Origin: Ruminococcus sp.
GTDB lineage: Bacteria > Bacillota > Clostridia > Oscillospirales > Ruminococcaceae
Direction of reading: 5' to 3'
Length of the DNA stretch: 36,589 bases
NCBI GenBank assembly: GCA_014799735.1
Contig: JAAVHL010000086.1
Coordinates: 1-36,589, forward strand
Part shown: positions 1 to 11,200 of the stretch, one piece after another
Numbering within the stretch: position 1 is the stretch's first letter
How the letters are laid out: each line of letters starts with the position of its first letter
The notes under the pieces: model-generated
The model's database searches: none
The model's input: the letters and a program-made list of their open reading frames with translations, nothing else
Told to the model about the DNA's origin: nothing
Program-made: the position numbers and the translations under genes

Positions 1-14
1 CTAAAACCGTTAAA

Positions 15-189
15 AGGGGGAGCGGTCGTGTCCGCTCCCCCTCGAAATGCTGTCGCATTTCTCACCCCTTTCACCGTTTCGGACGAAAGGGGATTTCGCG
101 CTCTGCGGAGCGCGACCAAAGGGCTCCGCCCTCTGGACTTCTGCCAGCTGGGCTCAGCTGGACCAGCTGATGTCGGCGGCTTCGCCGCC
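15..189. repeat. Array of seven consecutive perfect or near-perfect hairpins (intergenic structured element)
   Basis: Inverted repeats read directly: AGGGGGAGCGG/CCGCTCCCCCT (15-42), GAAATGC/GCATTTC (44-61), CCCCTTTC/GAAAGGGG with inner CCG/CGG (65-92), CGCGCTC/GAGCGCG (97-114), AGGGC/GCCCT (120-132), CCAGCTG/CAGCTGG (144-161), GGCGGC-TTC-GCCGCC (175-189). Confidence 0.8.
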
Positions 190-248
190 TAAAGATTTGT
201 TACATAGGCGTGGTGCGCTAAATCAAAATTTATGCTTTTCTTAATTCT

Positions 249-282
249 AAAAAGGAGGGAACCGGACGGCTCCCTCCTTTTT
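249..282 (-). terminator. Intrinsic (bidirectional-looking) terminator of the hybrid kinase gene
   Basis: AAAAAGGAGGGA...TCCCTCCTTTTT stem-loop with A/T tracts immediately downstream of the stop of the - strand gene ending at 291. Confidence 0.85.
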
Positions 283-290
283 CACACAAG

Positions 291-3200
291 TCAGTGAACA
301 TATTTACCCAGCACCTCGATAAATTTATCCATATCAAGCGGCTTGGCAATATGGTCGTTCATGCCCGCCTTTAACGCTGCCGCCTTGTCCTCCTCCAGAG
401 CGTTTGCGGTCATTGCGATTATCGGCAGGCTCTTTACGTCCTCCCTGGACAGCGCGCGTATCGCATGCGTAGCTTCGTATCCGTTCATTGTGGGCATCTG
501 AACGTCCATAAGAATTGCGTCGTAGTAATTCTCCTCCGAAGCCTTAACCATAGCTACCGCGTCCGTACCGTCGGGAGCGGTCTCCACGACCACGCCCGCT
601 TCCTCCAGTATTAGCTCTGCGATCTCTCGGTTAAGCTCGTTGTCCTCAACAAGAAGTACCCTCTTTCCTCCGAAGTCCGTCTGCTCCCATGCAGTCCGCA
701 TATCCGCCTTTTCACCGATATTATTCGCCGCAAGCAGAGCAGATTTAAGGTCGGACATGAAAAGCGGCTTTGCACAGAACGCCGTAACTCCCGCTTCCTT
801 TGCCTCCTCCTCGATGTCCGTCCAGTCGTAGGCGGTAAGAATAACTATCGACGTTTCATTGCCGACAACCTTGCGTATGCCTTTTGCGGTTTCCAGACCG
901 TTCATGCCGGGCATCTGCCAGTCGATTATGTATGTATGGAACGCGTCTCCGTCGTCGCGGGCGATCTGCGCCCTGTGTACAGCTTCCCGGCCCGACGTTG
1001 TCCACTCCGAACGCATACCTATGTTTTTAAGCATTTTGCTCACGCTGTCGCATACGTTGAAGTCGTCGTCCACCACAAGCGCGCGCAGTCCGTTAAGCTC
1101 TCTGATCTGCTCGGCATTCTTTTCCACGTCCTGAAGCTTCAGGGTCAGGCTTACCGTAAAGGTGCTTCCCTTTCCGACCTGAGTGTCCACGGTTATCGTA
1201 CCGTTCATCATATCCACAATATTCTTGGTGATAGCCATGCCCAGACCCGTACCCTGTATGCCGCTCTTTGTGGTGGTGGACTCTCTTTCAAACGGCTCGA
1301 AAACGTGCTCGGCAAATTCCTTTGACATACCGATGCCGTTGTCCTTTATGATAAACACGTAATCCCCAAAGCCATGCTTGAAGGTGGTTTTCTGCATAAT
1401 GCGGAATGATACCGTGCCTCCCGCGGGAGTGTACTTGACCGCGTTGCTCATAAGGTTTATAAATATCTGGTTCAGCTTTAACGGGTCGGCAATAACGTCC
1501 TCGTTTACGACCTCAAAGGTGTCGATAAACAGTTCAAGCTGCTTTGCCTTTACCTGCGGCTGGATAATATTCACCAGATTATGCATAAGCTCGGGGATAT
1601 TGCATTCCTGCTCCTTTATCTGGAGCTTTCCGCTTTCGATACGGCTCATGTCCAGAATATCGTTTATAAGGCTGAGCAGATGATTGCTTGAAGCAAGTAC
1701 CTTTTGCAGACAGTCCCTGACCTGATCCTTGTTGTCAAGATGGCTTGCGGCTATGGTTGCAAAGCCGATAATGGCGTTCATGGGAGTGCGGATGTCATGG
1801 CTCATATTCGAGAGGAAAGTGGTTTTCGCCTGATTTGCGTGCTGAGCCTGCATCAAAGCGTCCTGAAGCGCACGTGTCTGCTCCCGCTGCTTTCTGACCT
1901 GCTCGGTAATATCCTTTGACACTACAAACGCAATAATATCGCCGCTCAGCTCGTCCCTCGTCATAACAAAGGACTGTCGAATGCATATCTGATCTTCGCC
2001 CGATTTTGCCCAGTAGTCAACGTCCGCTTCCGTCCCGCCGCTTTCAAAGCGTTCCCTAAGCACGTCAACGTTTATCACTGCGGAATAATCCTCCATGGAT
2101 TCGGGCAGAACGAAGTCCTTCCACTTTTCAAAGCACACCGAAGCCTTGCAGGGAGGCTTCAGTCCCGACCTTTCAAGCAGCGATATCTGTCCGCTTTTTG
2201 TAGTGCGGATTATATCGCTTTCGATCAGATCCTTTGTGATGTTGACCTCAAAGCTGCCGCACGAATTAGCCATGATGGCAGTCCTGTACTGAAGCTCCTT
2301 GCGGTTCATTACGGACTGCTCCTCCTGCCTGCGGAGCTCCTCGGTTTTCATGGCGGTAACGTTCTGACGGATAAACAGTATCTTTGCAGTCCTGCCCTCG
2401 GTTCTTTCAATGCTTATTGCAATGATGTGCTCCCAGTCTTTCCTGCCGCCGCGGGAAACATGGCACTCATATGTATAGGTATCCTGCTCCGCAAGCTTTT
2501 CTGTTATGGAATCAATGCTGAAAAGTTTTAGGAATTCTTTTTGCTTGTCCTCGCCTATTATGCAGTGAGAGTAGCTTTCCGTTACCTCCGAGTAGTCTCC
2601 CTCTATGTCAATGTTGTCGGACGTATCTATGCCTGATGTACATGAGCAATGCCCCGTTTCCATATCCACCGTAAAATACTGGGAGGAAAACAGCGTGTTC
2701 AAGCCCCTCAGCACATAGTTTGCACTGCGGTTTTCTTTTTCCAGAATTCTTCTTTTCCTGCGCGCGCTCATGATAAGATAAATAATATACGCCGCCGCAA
2801 ATGCCACAAGAACTGCCTCAAGCTGTATTCCCGCAAGATTTGCTTTGTTTACCATGTTCCGTGTAACGCTCTTCGGAAAGGTCTGCACCAGCACGTAATC
2901 GTATTTGGGAAGATACGACACACAGATATTGTCCGTCTGACTGCCCCTATCGCAGGAAAACGCGCCCTTGCCGCCGTTCAGGAATATGTCCCTTGCCTGC
3001 TCCGCGGCATTGCTGTCGATAATGCCCGACTGCTCCAGCTCGTCGATCAGAGGTATGCTGTAGTCCTTGCCGTCCGAGCTTGAAATGACAGTTCCGTCGG
3101 GAGTACACAAAAACGTATCGGACGTCTCGCCGAAATAGGTGGTAGTAAGTATATCCTGCAAATACTCGTCCGCAAGATATGCGCCGCTGATAACGCCGAT

Positions 3201-3692
3201 TATCTTTCCCTTGAAGCTGACGGGAGCGTAAAAGGTGATCCTTGTTCCGTCGTCCGAAAGACGGGAATCGAACACTACCGATACGCCGCTTTCGCCGTCC
3301 ATGCCGCGCCTGTAGTACACGCGGTCGGACGAATCGCCTGACCTGCCGTCCGCCGTATGGGCCACGCCGTCAGTATCCGTAAAACGAACGGTATCATACG
3401 CCGAGTGATCCTCTATCTCCCTGATAAGCTCGGTGCTGACCTCGGGCGCAGTCAGTGTAGTGCCGAAGAAATGAGCGTACGTATTTATCAGATCAAGCGC
3501 GCTGCTGAACTCCTCGTCCACCCGCCCCGCGATCTGACTCATAGCGTCATCGGCGTAGCTCCTGTTCTGCTCCGTGATCCTTTCCCTGTTCTGCGTGGTG
3601 TACCAGAAAAACAAGACGACAACAGCGACCGTCATAAAAACAGCCGGCAATATCTGCCTAAATATTTTTCCGGTTTTTCCATTCTCATTCAT
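291..3692 (-). CDS. Hybrid sensor histidine kinase with N-terminal TM/extracellular sensor region, HisKA-HATPase and two C-terminal receiver domains
   Basis: HisKA motif FLSNMSHDIRTPMNAIIGFA; HATPase motifs KYTPAGG, DNGIGM, GTGLGM; receivers LRALVVDDD...YIIDWQMPGMNG and KRVLLVEDNELNRE...ILMDVQMPTMNGYEA. ORF extends to 3713, but the internal ATG at 3692 has a better RBS (AAAGGATAGG). Confidence 0.93.
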   Translation of the reverse strand: MNENGKTGKIFRQILPAVFMTVAVVVLFFWYTTQNRERITEQNRSYADDAMSQIAGRVDEEFSSALDLINTYAHFFGTTLTAPEVSTELIREIEDHSAYDTVRFTDTDGVAHTADGRSGDSSDRVYYRRGMDGESGVSVVFDSRLSDDGTRITFYAPVSFKGKIIGVISGAYLADEYLQDILTTTYFGETSDTFLCTPDGTVISSSDGKDYSIPLIDELEQSGIIDSNAAEQARDIFLNGGKGAFSCDRGSQTDNICVSYLPKYDYVLVQTFPKSVTRNMVNKANLAGIQLEAVLVAFAAAYIIYLIMSARRKRRILEKENRSANYVLRGLNTLFSSQYFTVDMETGHCSCTSGIDTSDNIDIEGDYSEVTESYSHCIIGEDKQKEFLKLFSIDSITEKLAEQDTYTYECHVSRGGRKDWEHIIAISIERTEGRTAKILFIRQNVTAMKTEELRRQEEQSVMNRKELQYRTAIMANSCGSFEVNITKDLIESDIIRTTKSGQISLLERSGLKPPCKASVCFEKWKDFVLPESMEDYSAVINVDVLRERFESGGTEADVDYWAKSGEDQICIRQSFVMTRDELSGDIIAFVVSKDITEQVRKQREQTRALQDALMQAQHANQAKTTFLSNMSHDIRTPMNAIIGFATIAASHLDNKDQVRDCLQKVLASSNHLLSLINDILDMSRIESGKLQIKEQECNIPELMHNLVNIIQPQVKAKQLELFIDTFEVVNEDVIADPLKLNQIFINLMSNAVKYTPAGGTVSFRIMQKTTFKHGFGDYVFIIKDNGIGMSKEFAEHVFEPFERESTTTKSGIQGTGLGMAITKNIVDMMNGTITVDTQVGKGSTFTVSLTLKLQDVEKNAEQIRELNGLRALVVDDDFNVCDSVSKMLKNIGMRSEWTTSGREAVHRAQIARDDGDAFHTYIIDWQMPGMNGLETAKGIRKVVGNETSIVILTAYDWTDIEEEAKEAGVTAFCAKPLFMSDLKSALLAANNIGEKADMRTAWEQTDFGGKRVLLVEDNELNREIAELILEEAGVVVETAPDGTDAVAMVKASEENYYDAILMDVQMPTMNGYEATHAIRALSREDVKSLPIIAMTANALEEDKAAALKAGMNDHIAKPLDMDKFIEVLGKYVH

Positions 3693-3840
3693 AATAAACC
3701 TATCCTTTACCATGGCTGAAAGACCGTTTGCTCCCCCGCCTGCCGGACGGAAAACATCAAGTCGCGGTTATGCTTAAGAATACTGTAACAAAAATCGCCG
3801 TGCATATCAACAGATATTTTCTTAACGTTTTTTATATACT

Positions 3841-5670
3841 TTAAAGCTCGTTCTGCACAAACTCGTACACCTGCTCCGCAAGCTCGGCGTTTATCCCCGC
3901 CGCCTTTGCGATGTCCTCGACGGAAGCCTTTTTAAATTCCTCGCGGGTCTTGAAAGCGGTGAAAAGCTTCTGCGCCTTTTTTTCGCCTATGCCTTTTATT
4001 TTTGTCAGACCGCTTTCTCCCGACTGCTTTCTGTGCTTGCTGCGCTGATAGGTTATGGAGAACCTGTGTACCTCGTCCTGTATGCGGGTAACAAGCATGA
4101 ACGCGCTTTTCGTCCCCGAAATTGAAATCTCCGAGCCGGACGTTGCAATGGCGCGGGTGCGGTGGTTGTTGTCCTTTACCATGCCGAATATGGGGACGGT
4201 CACGCCCATTTGGCGGAGAATAGGCTCTACCGCGTTCACCTGACCTTTGCCGCCGTCCAGCAAAATAAGGTCGGGCATACGGCTGAAGCCCTCGTCCTTT
4301 TCGTTTTCGTCCAGACCGTGCTTGAACCGCCGTTCAAGAACTTCCCTCATGCTTGCGTAGTCGTTCTGTATTGCGGTCTCCTTTATGGAGAATTTTTTGT
4401 ACGCGCTTTTAAGCGGTCTGCCGTTCTCGAAAACCACCATTCCCGCAACCATTGACGAGCTGCCTAAATTGGATATGTCGTAAGCCTCGATATAGCGGGG
4501 CGGTTCGGGAAGTCCCAGTATCTTTCCCAAGGCCTCCAGCGCAACAATCTCCTTGCCCGTCCTGCCAACCTTTATGGCAAGACTTTCGCTTGCGTTTGCC
4601 TTAGCCATCATTATCAGCCGCAGACCCTTTCCCCGCTTTTTTGAGGAAATATCCACTGCCCGTCCGCACCGTTCCCGCAGAAGCTTTTCCACCATTTCGG
4701 CGTTGGGAAGCTCCTCCTCGGTGATTATCTCCCGCGGTATCCGCGACGGATTGGAATAGTACTGCAAAACGAAATCCTCAAGCATATCCGCTTCGCTGTC
4801 AAGCGCACCTAAATCAAATTCGGCGCGGTCGTAAAGACGTCCCATACGGTACACCAGAACCGCCGCGCAGACGCTTTCGCCGTTCTGAGCAACGGCAATA
4901 ATGTCGGTGTCCCGCATATCGTCGTCCATAATCTTCTGACGGTCGGCGGCGCGCTTTATGGCCGATATCCTGTCCCGAAGCCGTGCCGCAAGCTCGAAAT
5001 CAAGCTCCTCAGCGGCTTTGGTCATCTGCTCTGTAAGCGTCTCCACAGAAGCCTCCGAGCCGTTCTGAATGTACTCCACCGCCTGCTTGATTATCTTCCC
5101 GTACTCCTCCGCTGTGATGTCTCCCGAGCAGACACCCATGCACTGCTTGATGTGATTGTTCAGACAGGGCCGGTATTTTCCGATATCCCGCGGAAAAACC
5201 CTCTTGCAGGTTGGGAGCATGAAAACCTTGTTGACCTCCTCGGCAGCCTGCTTTGCCACGAACGCGCTTGTGTAGGGGCCGAGATAAGTCCCCTTGCCGC
5301 TTTTCTTCATTTCGGCGGTAATGCGGGGAAACTCCTCGTCGGAAATTTTAATATAGCTGTAGCCCTTGTCGTCCTTTAACAGAATGTTGTACTTGGGCAT
5401 ATGCTGCTTTATCATGGAGCATTCCAGCACCAGCGCTTCGTACTCGCTGTCGGTTACGATAAAGTCGTAATCGTTAACGTGGGAGACCATCTGCGCCACC
5501 TTGGGAGTATGGTCGGGAGTTTCGCGGAAATAGCTTGTCACCCTGTTTTTCAGGTTTTTTGCCTTTCCGATATAGATGATATTCCCGCCCTTGTCCCTCA
5601 TTCGGTACACCCCGGGAGAGGTGGTAAGCTTTGCGGTTTTTTCCCTCAGATAGGGGAGCCTTTCATTCAT
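3841..5670 (-). CDS. uvrC: UvrABC system protein C (excinuclease subunit)
   Basis: N-terminal TSPGVYRMRDKGGNIIYIGKAKNLKNRVTSYF (GIY-YIG), PCLNNHIKQCMGVCSGDI, DLILLDGGKGQVNAV, C-terminal helix-hairpin-helix GLTKIKGIGEKKAQKLF. Confidence 0.97.
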   Translation of the reverse strand: MNERLPYLREKTAKLTTSPGVYRMRDKGGNIIYIGKAKNLKNRVTSYFRETPDHTPKVAQMVSHVNDYDFIVTDSEYEALVLECSMIKQHMPKYNILLKDDKGYSYIKISDEEFPRITAEMKKSGKGTYLGPYTSAFVAKQAAEEVNKVFMLPTCKRVFPRDIGKYRPCLNNHIKQCMGVCSGDITAEEYGKIIKQAVEYIQNGSEASVETLTEQMTKAAEELDFELAARLRDRISAIKRAADRQKIMDDDMRDTDIIAVAQNGESVCAAVLVYRMGRLYDRAEFDLGALDSEADMLEDFVLQYYSNPSRIPREIITEEELPNAEMVEKLLRERCGRAVDISSKKRGKGLRLIMMAKANASESLAIKVGRTGKEIVALEALGKILGLPEPPRYIEAYDISNLGSSSMVAGMVVFENGRPLKSAYKKFSIKETAIQNDYASMREVLERRFKHGLDENEKDEGFSRMPDLILLDGGKGQVNAVEPILRQMGVTVPIFGMVKDNNHRTRAIATSGSEISISGTKSAFMLVTRIQDEVHRFSITYQRSKHRKQSGESGLTKIKGIGEKKAQKLFTAFKTREEFKKASVEDIAKAAGINAELAEQVYEFVQNEL

Positions 5671-6185
5671 TCCGAATACCTCCGAACATCGTTCGCCGTT
5701 TTTCTGACGTACTGCATTTCCCGAAGCGGTTTGCCGCCGATATTGTCGTCAAGATATTTTCCGCTGGGGACAAAGCCCTGCTTTTCGTAAAAACGTCTTG
5801 CATTAGTATTTTCCTCCAGCACCCAGAGAAATATGTCCCGAAAGCCCATTTCCTCAAGCCCGCGGACAGCTTCGGCAAAAAGCATTTTCCCGTAACCCTT
5901 TCCCATATGGTCGGGCAGAAGATAAATCGACACTATCTCTCCCCAGCCCGCCATGTCCTCAAAGCGTGAGGGGCAAAAGCTTGCCGTGCCGACCATTTCG
6001 CCGTCCTCGGTAACTATGAGCGTGCTGATATTCGGCTTATCCGCGGAAGCCGCCCACTGTCCTTTCGGTATGCTGTCCAGATAGTCCTGCGGGATAATGC
6101 CCCTATAGGCGAATCTCCAGCTTTCCTCGTAAACGCGGCTCAGAGCGTTTCTGTCGTCATCTGCGCAAAGTCTGCGTATTTCCAT
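5667..6185 (-). CDS. GNAT family N-acetyltransferase
   Basis: GNAT motifs: YLLPDHMGKGYGKMLFAEAVRGLEEMGFRDIFLWVLEENTNARRFYEKQGF; 4-nt overlap with uvrC start. Confidence 0.9.
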   Translation of the reverse strand: MEIRRLCADDDRNALSRVYEESWRFAYRGIIPQDYLDSIPKGQWAASADKPNISTLIVTEDGEMVGTASFCPSRFEDMAGWGEIVSIYLLPDHMGKGYGKMLFAEAVRGLEEMGFRDIFLWVLEENTNARRFYEKQGFVPSGKYLDDNIGGKPLREMQYVRKTANDVRRYSE

Positions 6186-6196
6186 ATTATCTCCTT

Positions 6197-6224
6197 AAAA
6201 AGGGTACCGTTCGGTACCCTTTTG
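6197..6224 (-). terminator. Intrinsic terminator downstream of the lipoprotein gene
   Basis: AAAAGGGTACCG-TT-CGGTACCCTTTT perfect inverted repeat just 3' of the - strand gene ending at 6230. Confidence 0.8.
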
Positions 6225-6229
6225 ATTGT

Positions 6230-8026
6230 TTATTGCAACGGATAGCAGCCGATATAAGTTCCCTGCTCCGCAAGCTCCGTTTGCTCGTCGTTGGAAAGCT
6301 GTTTTTTCAGATTATCGGGGATAGGGTCTTCCGACCAGATCACATATGTAACGCTGTATCTCAAAGGATCAAATTCACCGTATATATAACCGTTATCTGC
6401 GTCTTGGTAAAAGTATTCGGAAATGTCGAACTCTTCTCCGCCTATATTAACGATCATGCTGCTTCCCGAAAATTCGCTGCCCGAAAAATCTTTATTTTCA
6501 ATGCCCGCCATAGTAAGCGTCGCCGACACAGCAGTGTGATACATTTTCGCGTTAGCATTCGCAGAAGATATCTTGGATTTCTGAATATAATTGCCCATTA
6601 CGCTGCCCGGAGCAGTCTCCTCCATAACCGCGGAAAAGTCGCTTTCGATATTTTCAAGCAGAGTATCAAGCTCCTCCTCGGTAATGTCGAGGAATTCTTT
6701 CTCCGCGTCAAGCGCAGGTATCGTTCCGCCCTTTTCAACGGTAACAACGCCCTTGGGCAGATATGATATCTCTGTCGAACAGCTTACTGCGGAAATCCTG
6801 TCCAGCGTTATTTCAAGGGAATTCTTTGCGGTCTTTACAGTACCCTCTGCCTTGCAGGAAATTTCCGCATCGGGAATGTCCAGAGTAATAGTGTAATTCT
6901 CTCCGTCTCTGTTTGAAGCAAGTGTCGCAAGCTCGCTTGTCTCGCCGTTGTCGATAAGAGAAAATACTGTCTCAGAACCGTTGTCGTTCATTGTTATATC
7001 CGCTGCAACAGCGTACTCCTCGCCGTCTCCGATTATGCCCGCCTTAAAGCTTTGCTTGTTGGAATTTTCGGGGTCTGCGCCGTAAAGAACGTCTGCGTAA
7101 AAGCACATATTCTCCCCGTCGGCAGCAGCCAGAAAATCAATATCGGACATCATAAGCATATGGCTCTTGCTGTTTACATAGTGTACGACCTTGATGCTGC
7201 AATCGTCCAGCTCGTCAAAGACCGACATGATCTGCTCTTTCATTTCGTCCTTGGTGTAGTACTCAAAATCCTGCTCGTCGGCGTATTCGTCCAAGTACAG
7301 GTCGATAAGCTGCTCAGACATGGAAATGATATCCTCTTTCGCAAAGCTGTAGGTAACTATATTTGCGCTTACGGTCTCGCCGCCGATGTCGGTGTCAACC
7401 TTTTCCTCGGTAACGGGAGGGTGCGCCGCAATGAAGTCCTCGGCTATAGCCGACAGCTTATCCGCGGACTCCGTGTCCTCCTCCGCGGCAGAGGATATCT
7501 CCTCTATGTACTGCATAAACGTATCGTAATCAGACTGCCCCATAGCGTACTCCGAACCGGAATCGGGAGCAAAAATCGAAGCCGCCAGTTTTTCCGCAAA
7601 GCCCTCAAAGGTCACGTCGTAGACGTGCCTGCCCGAATTTCCGTCAGTGCCGAACTTCAAGCCGTCCCTGCCTGTGTAGAGATAAACCTCCGCGGAAGTG
7701 CCCTCCGTGCCTGTAAGCTTATAGACCTGAGCGGTTTTTTCGTTCTTTTCATTAACGTATAGTTCTCCGCTGAACTGCACGCCCTCAACCTCAAAGTTCA
7801 GCTTGAACGAGCCGTCCTCGCAGGCCTCCTGCAAAAGCTTGTGCTCCGCCCCGAAGCCACTGCCCGCAACGGCTTTCATTGTGTTCTCCTGCGCCATGGA
7901 AATGTACTCCGCAGGCTGCTCGCTGAGCATTTTCGAGTAATTTGTACAGCCCGACATCGTCAGCATAGCAGCTGCCGCCGACACACCGCAGACCGCAGCT
8001 TTAAGTCCTCCCAAAATCTTTTTCAT
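6230..8026 (-). CDS. Putative lipoprotein of unknown function
   Basis: Signal/lipobox MKKILGGLKAAVCGVSAAAAMLTMSGC; ATG at 8026 preceded by AAAGGAA RBS (the track start 8044 is 6 codons upstream). Confidence 0.8.
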   Translation of the reverse strand: MKKILGGLKAAVCGVSAAAAMLTMSGCTNYSKMLSEQPAEYISMAQENTMKAVAGSGFGAEHKLLQEACEDGSFKLNFEVEGVQFSGELYVNEKNEKTAQVYKLTGTEGTSAEVYLYTGRDGLKFGTDGNSGRHVYDVTFEGFAEKLAASIFAPDSGSEYAMGQSDYDTFMQYIEEISSAAEEDTESADKLSAIAEDFIAAHPPVTEEKVDTDIGGETVSANIVTYSFAKEDIISMSEQLIDLYLDEYADEQDFEYYTKDEMKEQIMSVFDELDDCSIKVVHYVNSKSHMLMMSDIDFLAAADGENMCFYADVLYGADPENSNKQSFKAGIIGDGEEYAVAADITMNDNGSETVFSLIDNGETSELATLASNRDGENYTITLDIPDAEISCKAEGTVKTAKNSLEITLDRISAVSCSTEISYLPKGVVTVEKGGTIPALDAEKEFLDITEEELDTLLENIESDFSAVMEETAPGSVMGNYIQKSKISSANANAKMYHTAVSATLTMAGIENKDFSGSEFSGSSMIVNIGGEEFDISEYFYQDADNGYIYGEFDPLRYSVTYVIWSEDPIPDNLKKQLSNDEQTELAEQGTYIGCYPLQ

Positions 8027-8195
8027 GATAATTCCTTTCCGCATAAATCGCTAAACAACGTAATATGTATTGATCGTTCTTTAAAAATTATACACCCGCA
8101 AAGCTTTTCTGTCAATCATTCGGACGCTTCCTGCGGCATTTTCAACACAAATGCCAAATCAAAGCCGAACCCGCGCCCCCGAATTGTACAAAATA

Positions 8196-8224
8196 AAGCG
8201 GGCCGACTTTAAACCGACCCGCTT
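8196..8224 (-). terminator. Probable intrinsic terminator of the FN3 protein gene
   Basis: On the - strand, AAGCGGGTCGGTTTAAAGTCGGCCCGCTT followed by TATTTTGT, just after the stop of the gene ending at 8231. Confidence 0.6.
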
Positions 8225-8230
8225 GTAAAA

Positions 8231-11200
8231 TTATCTTTTTTCAACGCTCTTTATGCGATATCTTTTTTTGCCTCCCTGTACAACCTTGAGCTTCTTGTTG
8301 TGGGGCATGATGTCGGGAAGCGTAGTTGAAAGAAGCACTCCCGAATTGAAGATTCCCGCAAAGTCGCCGTTTATGATTCCTCCGCCCGAAGAAATATCCT
8401 GAATATGCTCCTTGTAGATTACAAGCGCATAGGGGGAGAAGCTGGAGCATACGAACTGAACGCACCATATGTTGTCGATATCCACGATAGCGCAGGGCAG
8501 AACTTCAAGCGCTGTGTCCGCGGTACGGATCCAGTCCTCGGCGGAATCATCCGCTCTGATCTCCTCAGTATCCACCATTCCGTCGCCGATATGGACAACC
8601 GTGATGTAGTCGCGGTAAGCGATGAGCCTGTCGGGGATAGGCATGGTTATCGTTACGGTATAGCCGGGATTCGGCTCAACCTCGATCTTTGTGCCCTCTC
8701 TGTAAATGCTTATATCGAAAGGATAGATTATGAAGCTGCTCAGTCCGTCAGCGTAATTTTTAAGCACGTCCTTTACCGCATCGGTGGATTCCTTGTTTGT
8801 GGTAAAGTAAACGTCTACAGCCTCATCAAATGCGGCGTGGTTTGCGCTGGCGTCAATGTATTCGCTGTGGGAAATTCCGTAAGGAGTAGTACCCTTTACA
8901 TTAAGAACGGTGTCTACATCGGTGACGGAGCCTGTTGACGGAATTGCCGTTACCGACATGGAGTACTCGCCGTAAAATCTTTCGCCGTTTACGGTCTTAT
9001 AGGGAGCGACCATATAGGTGTACTTCTGACCGTTTTTAAGTCCCGTATGGGAATACTTGGTTCCGCTTATAACGGTTATAGGCTCAAACTCCATTGTTTT
9101 GGAATTGTAGAGATAAACAACGTATCCCTCCGCGCCCTTGACGGCTGTCCAGCTCAGGTCTACCTGACGGTTTCCCGCTGTCGCGACAAGGTCTATTACC
9201 GCATTGATGGAAATACCTGTAGTAATAGTTATAGACTTTGTAGGATTGCTGTATACTCTTGTTCCGTTTACAGTCTTATAGGCAACTACATAATATGTCC
9301 AGCTGTCGCCGTTAATGAGATTTGTATGAACATAAGCAGGTCTGCTCACATCAAACTGATAGGAACGTCCGCCGCCGTAAGCGTAAACTATATAGCCCTC
9401 CGCACCCTTGACGGCAGTCCATGTCAGAGAAGCCTGACCGTCTGTGGTCACTACATTGAAGTCCTTTGGAGAGTCAAGATTGTCGCCTATCGTAAAGGTA
9501 AGATGATTGGATTCGTCGAAGCTGTAAACTCTTTCGCCGTTTACGGTCTTATAGGCTTTTACGTAGTACTCGTATATGTCGCCGTTATTGAGACCCGTGT
9601 GCTGGAAGCTCGTTTTGCTTATATCGACTTCTTCCCATGCTCCGTTGTTTTTGCGGAAATACAGCATATAGCCCTCAGCGCCCTTTACCGCGGTCCATTT
9701 CAGATTAACGATACCGTCGGTAGTTGTTCCCGAGAAGTCCTTGGGAGCGTCGAGAGGCACTCCGACGATGACCCATGCCTCATCCGACCATGGGCTGTAG
9801 ACCGTTTCGCCGCTGACATCCTTGTAAGCCAGAACGCGGTAAGTATATCTGTCGCCGTTGCTAAGTCCTGAGTGAGTATATTGCGCAGCGGTAAGGTCGA
9901 AAACATTATCCGTAATCTGAGGTATGTCGTTTACAAACTCGATGCGCGTGCCATCCTTCTTAATATATTTATACTGAAGCAGATAACCTTTCGCGCCCGA
10001 CACGGCCGACCAGCTGATATTGACCGTTCCGTCGGTAGTAGTCGCTTTCAGGTTCTGAGGTCTTGCAAGAGTGCTGCCCACCTTGACCTTTACGGGTACG
10101 GATTTTTCGCCGTAAGTCGTCTGCGATTCATACTGCACCGTAACGGTTTTATATGCGGTTACCTCATATGTCAGCACATGGTCAAGCAGAAGTCCCTTAT
10201 GTACCTTTGTAGTTGTCTTTGAATCAAGAGTTCCTGTTACGACCTCTCCGTTATACTCGTCTGTATAAGTTATAGTATAGCCGGTAGCGTTGGGGACCCT
10301 GTCCCACTTGATCGTTACTTCGCCGTCCGCTGTGCATTCGGCTGTAACATTTTCGGGAACTCCGAGAAGACCTCCTACCGTTACATCAACAGATGTGGAC
10401 GGACCGTAAAAAGGCTTCGGCGGACCTGACTGAGGATTTACATTGACATACGGTGTAACAACATACGTATACACTTCGCCGTTAAACAAACCGTTGTGGT
10501 TGTAGGACAGATCGTTCGGTCCGAAGGTATCGTCAGTGAATATCGCAGGACTGCCGTCAGGGATAGTCTCAAGCGTCTTGGTATCAGGATTGTACCGCTT
10601 TTTCTGGAAAATTTCAAGCTTGTAGCCGTCAGCATTTCCGTAGCTGTTATTTTGGGTTCTTGATTGAGTCCACTGAAGCTTGACTTCTCCGTTGTCGGTG
10701 GTATATGAAATTCTTACCGTTGTAAGATTAAACTGCAGAGAACCTCCGTTACGTGCAGCTGTACCGCGGATCCTGTTTGTATCGTTTCTTGTCTTTGTGA
10801 TGAACGGAACAATATAGTAATAATACTGCGTATCCTTATTAATGTCGTAGTCGGTATGAGAAAGCGTTCTGTCCTCAAGGTACTCGCCGATTTTTTTAAG
10901 TCCGTATTCATTATTCGGTTTACTCGCATTTGTTACAAGCACGTTTACAAGGTCGTCCGACTCAATATCCACAGTAGAACGGTATATCTCAACACCAGTA
11001 TAAGTGCTTCCTGTATCCTTTTTCCATGAAACGGTTATAGATGATTTATCATAAGAAATGTTGCCGAATTCAATATAAGGAGCAACATACAGATCCTGAC
11101 ACAGGTTTCTGTTGTCGTCGGGATAACTCTGATACAGATTGTATATAGCTGTCTCGCCCAAGCTTATGGCATACAAGCTGCTGGTGACAAGACCCGTATT

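Noticed and set aside
47-244. 65-aa ORF over the hairpin array
   Set aside because: Lies across the seven hairpins, with no RBS or recognisable protein features; better explained as structured intergenic DNA.
9047-9871. 274-aa + strand ORF in the FN3 gene
   Set aside because: Antisense shadow of repetitive FN3 coding sequence.
8940-10370. Repeats as possible CRISPR array
   Set aside because: Period is about 270 nt, in frame and encodes FN3 units; no short direct repeats with unique spacers and no cas genes.
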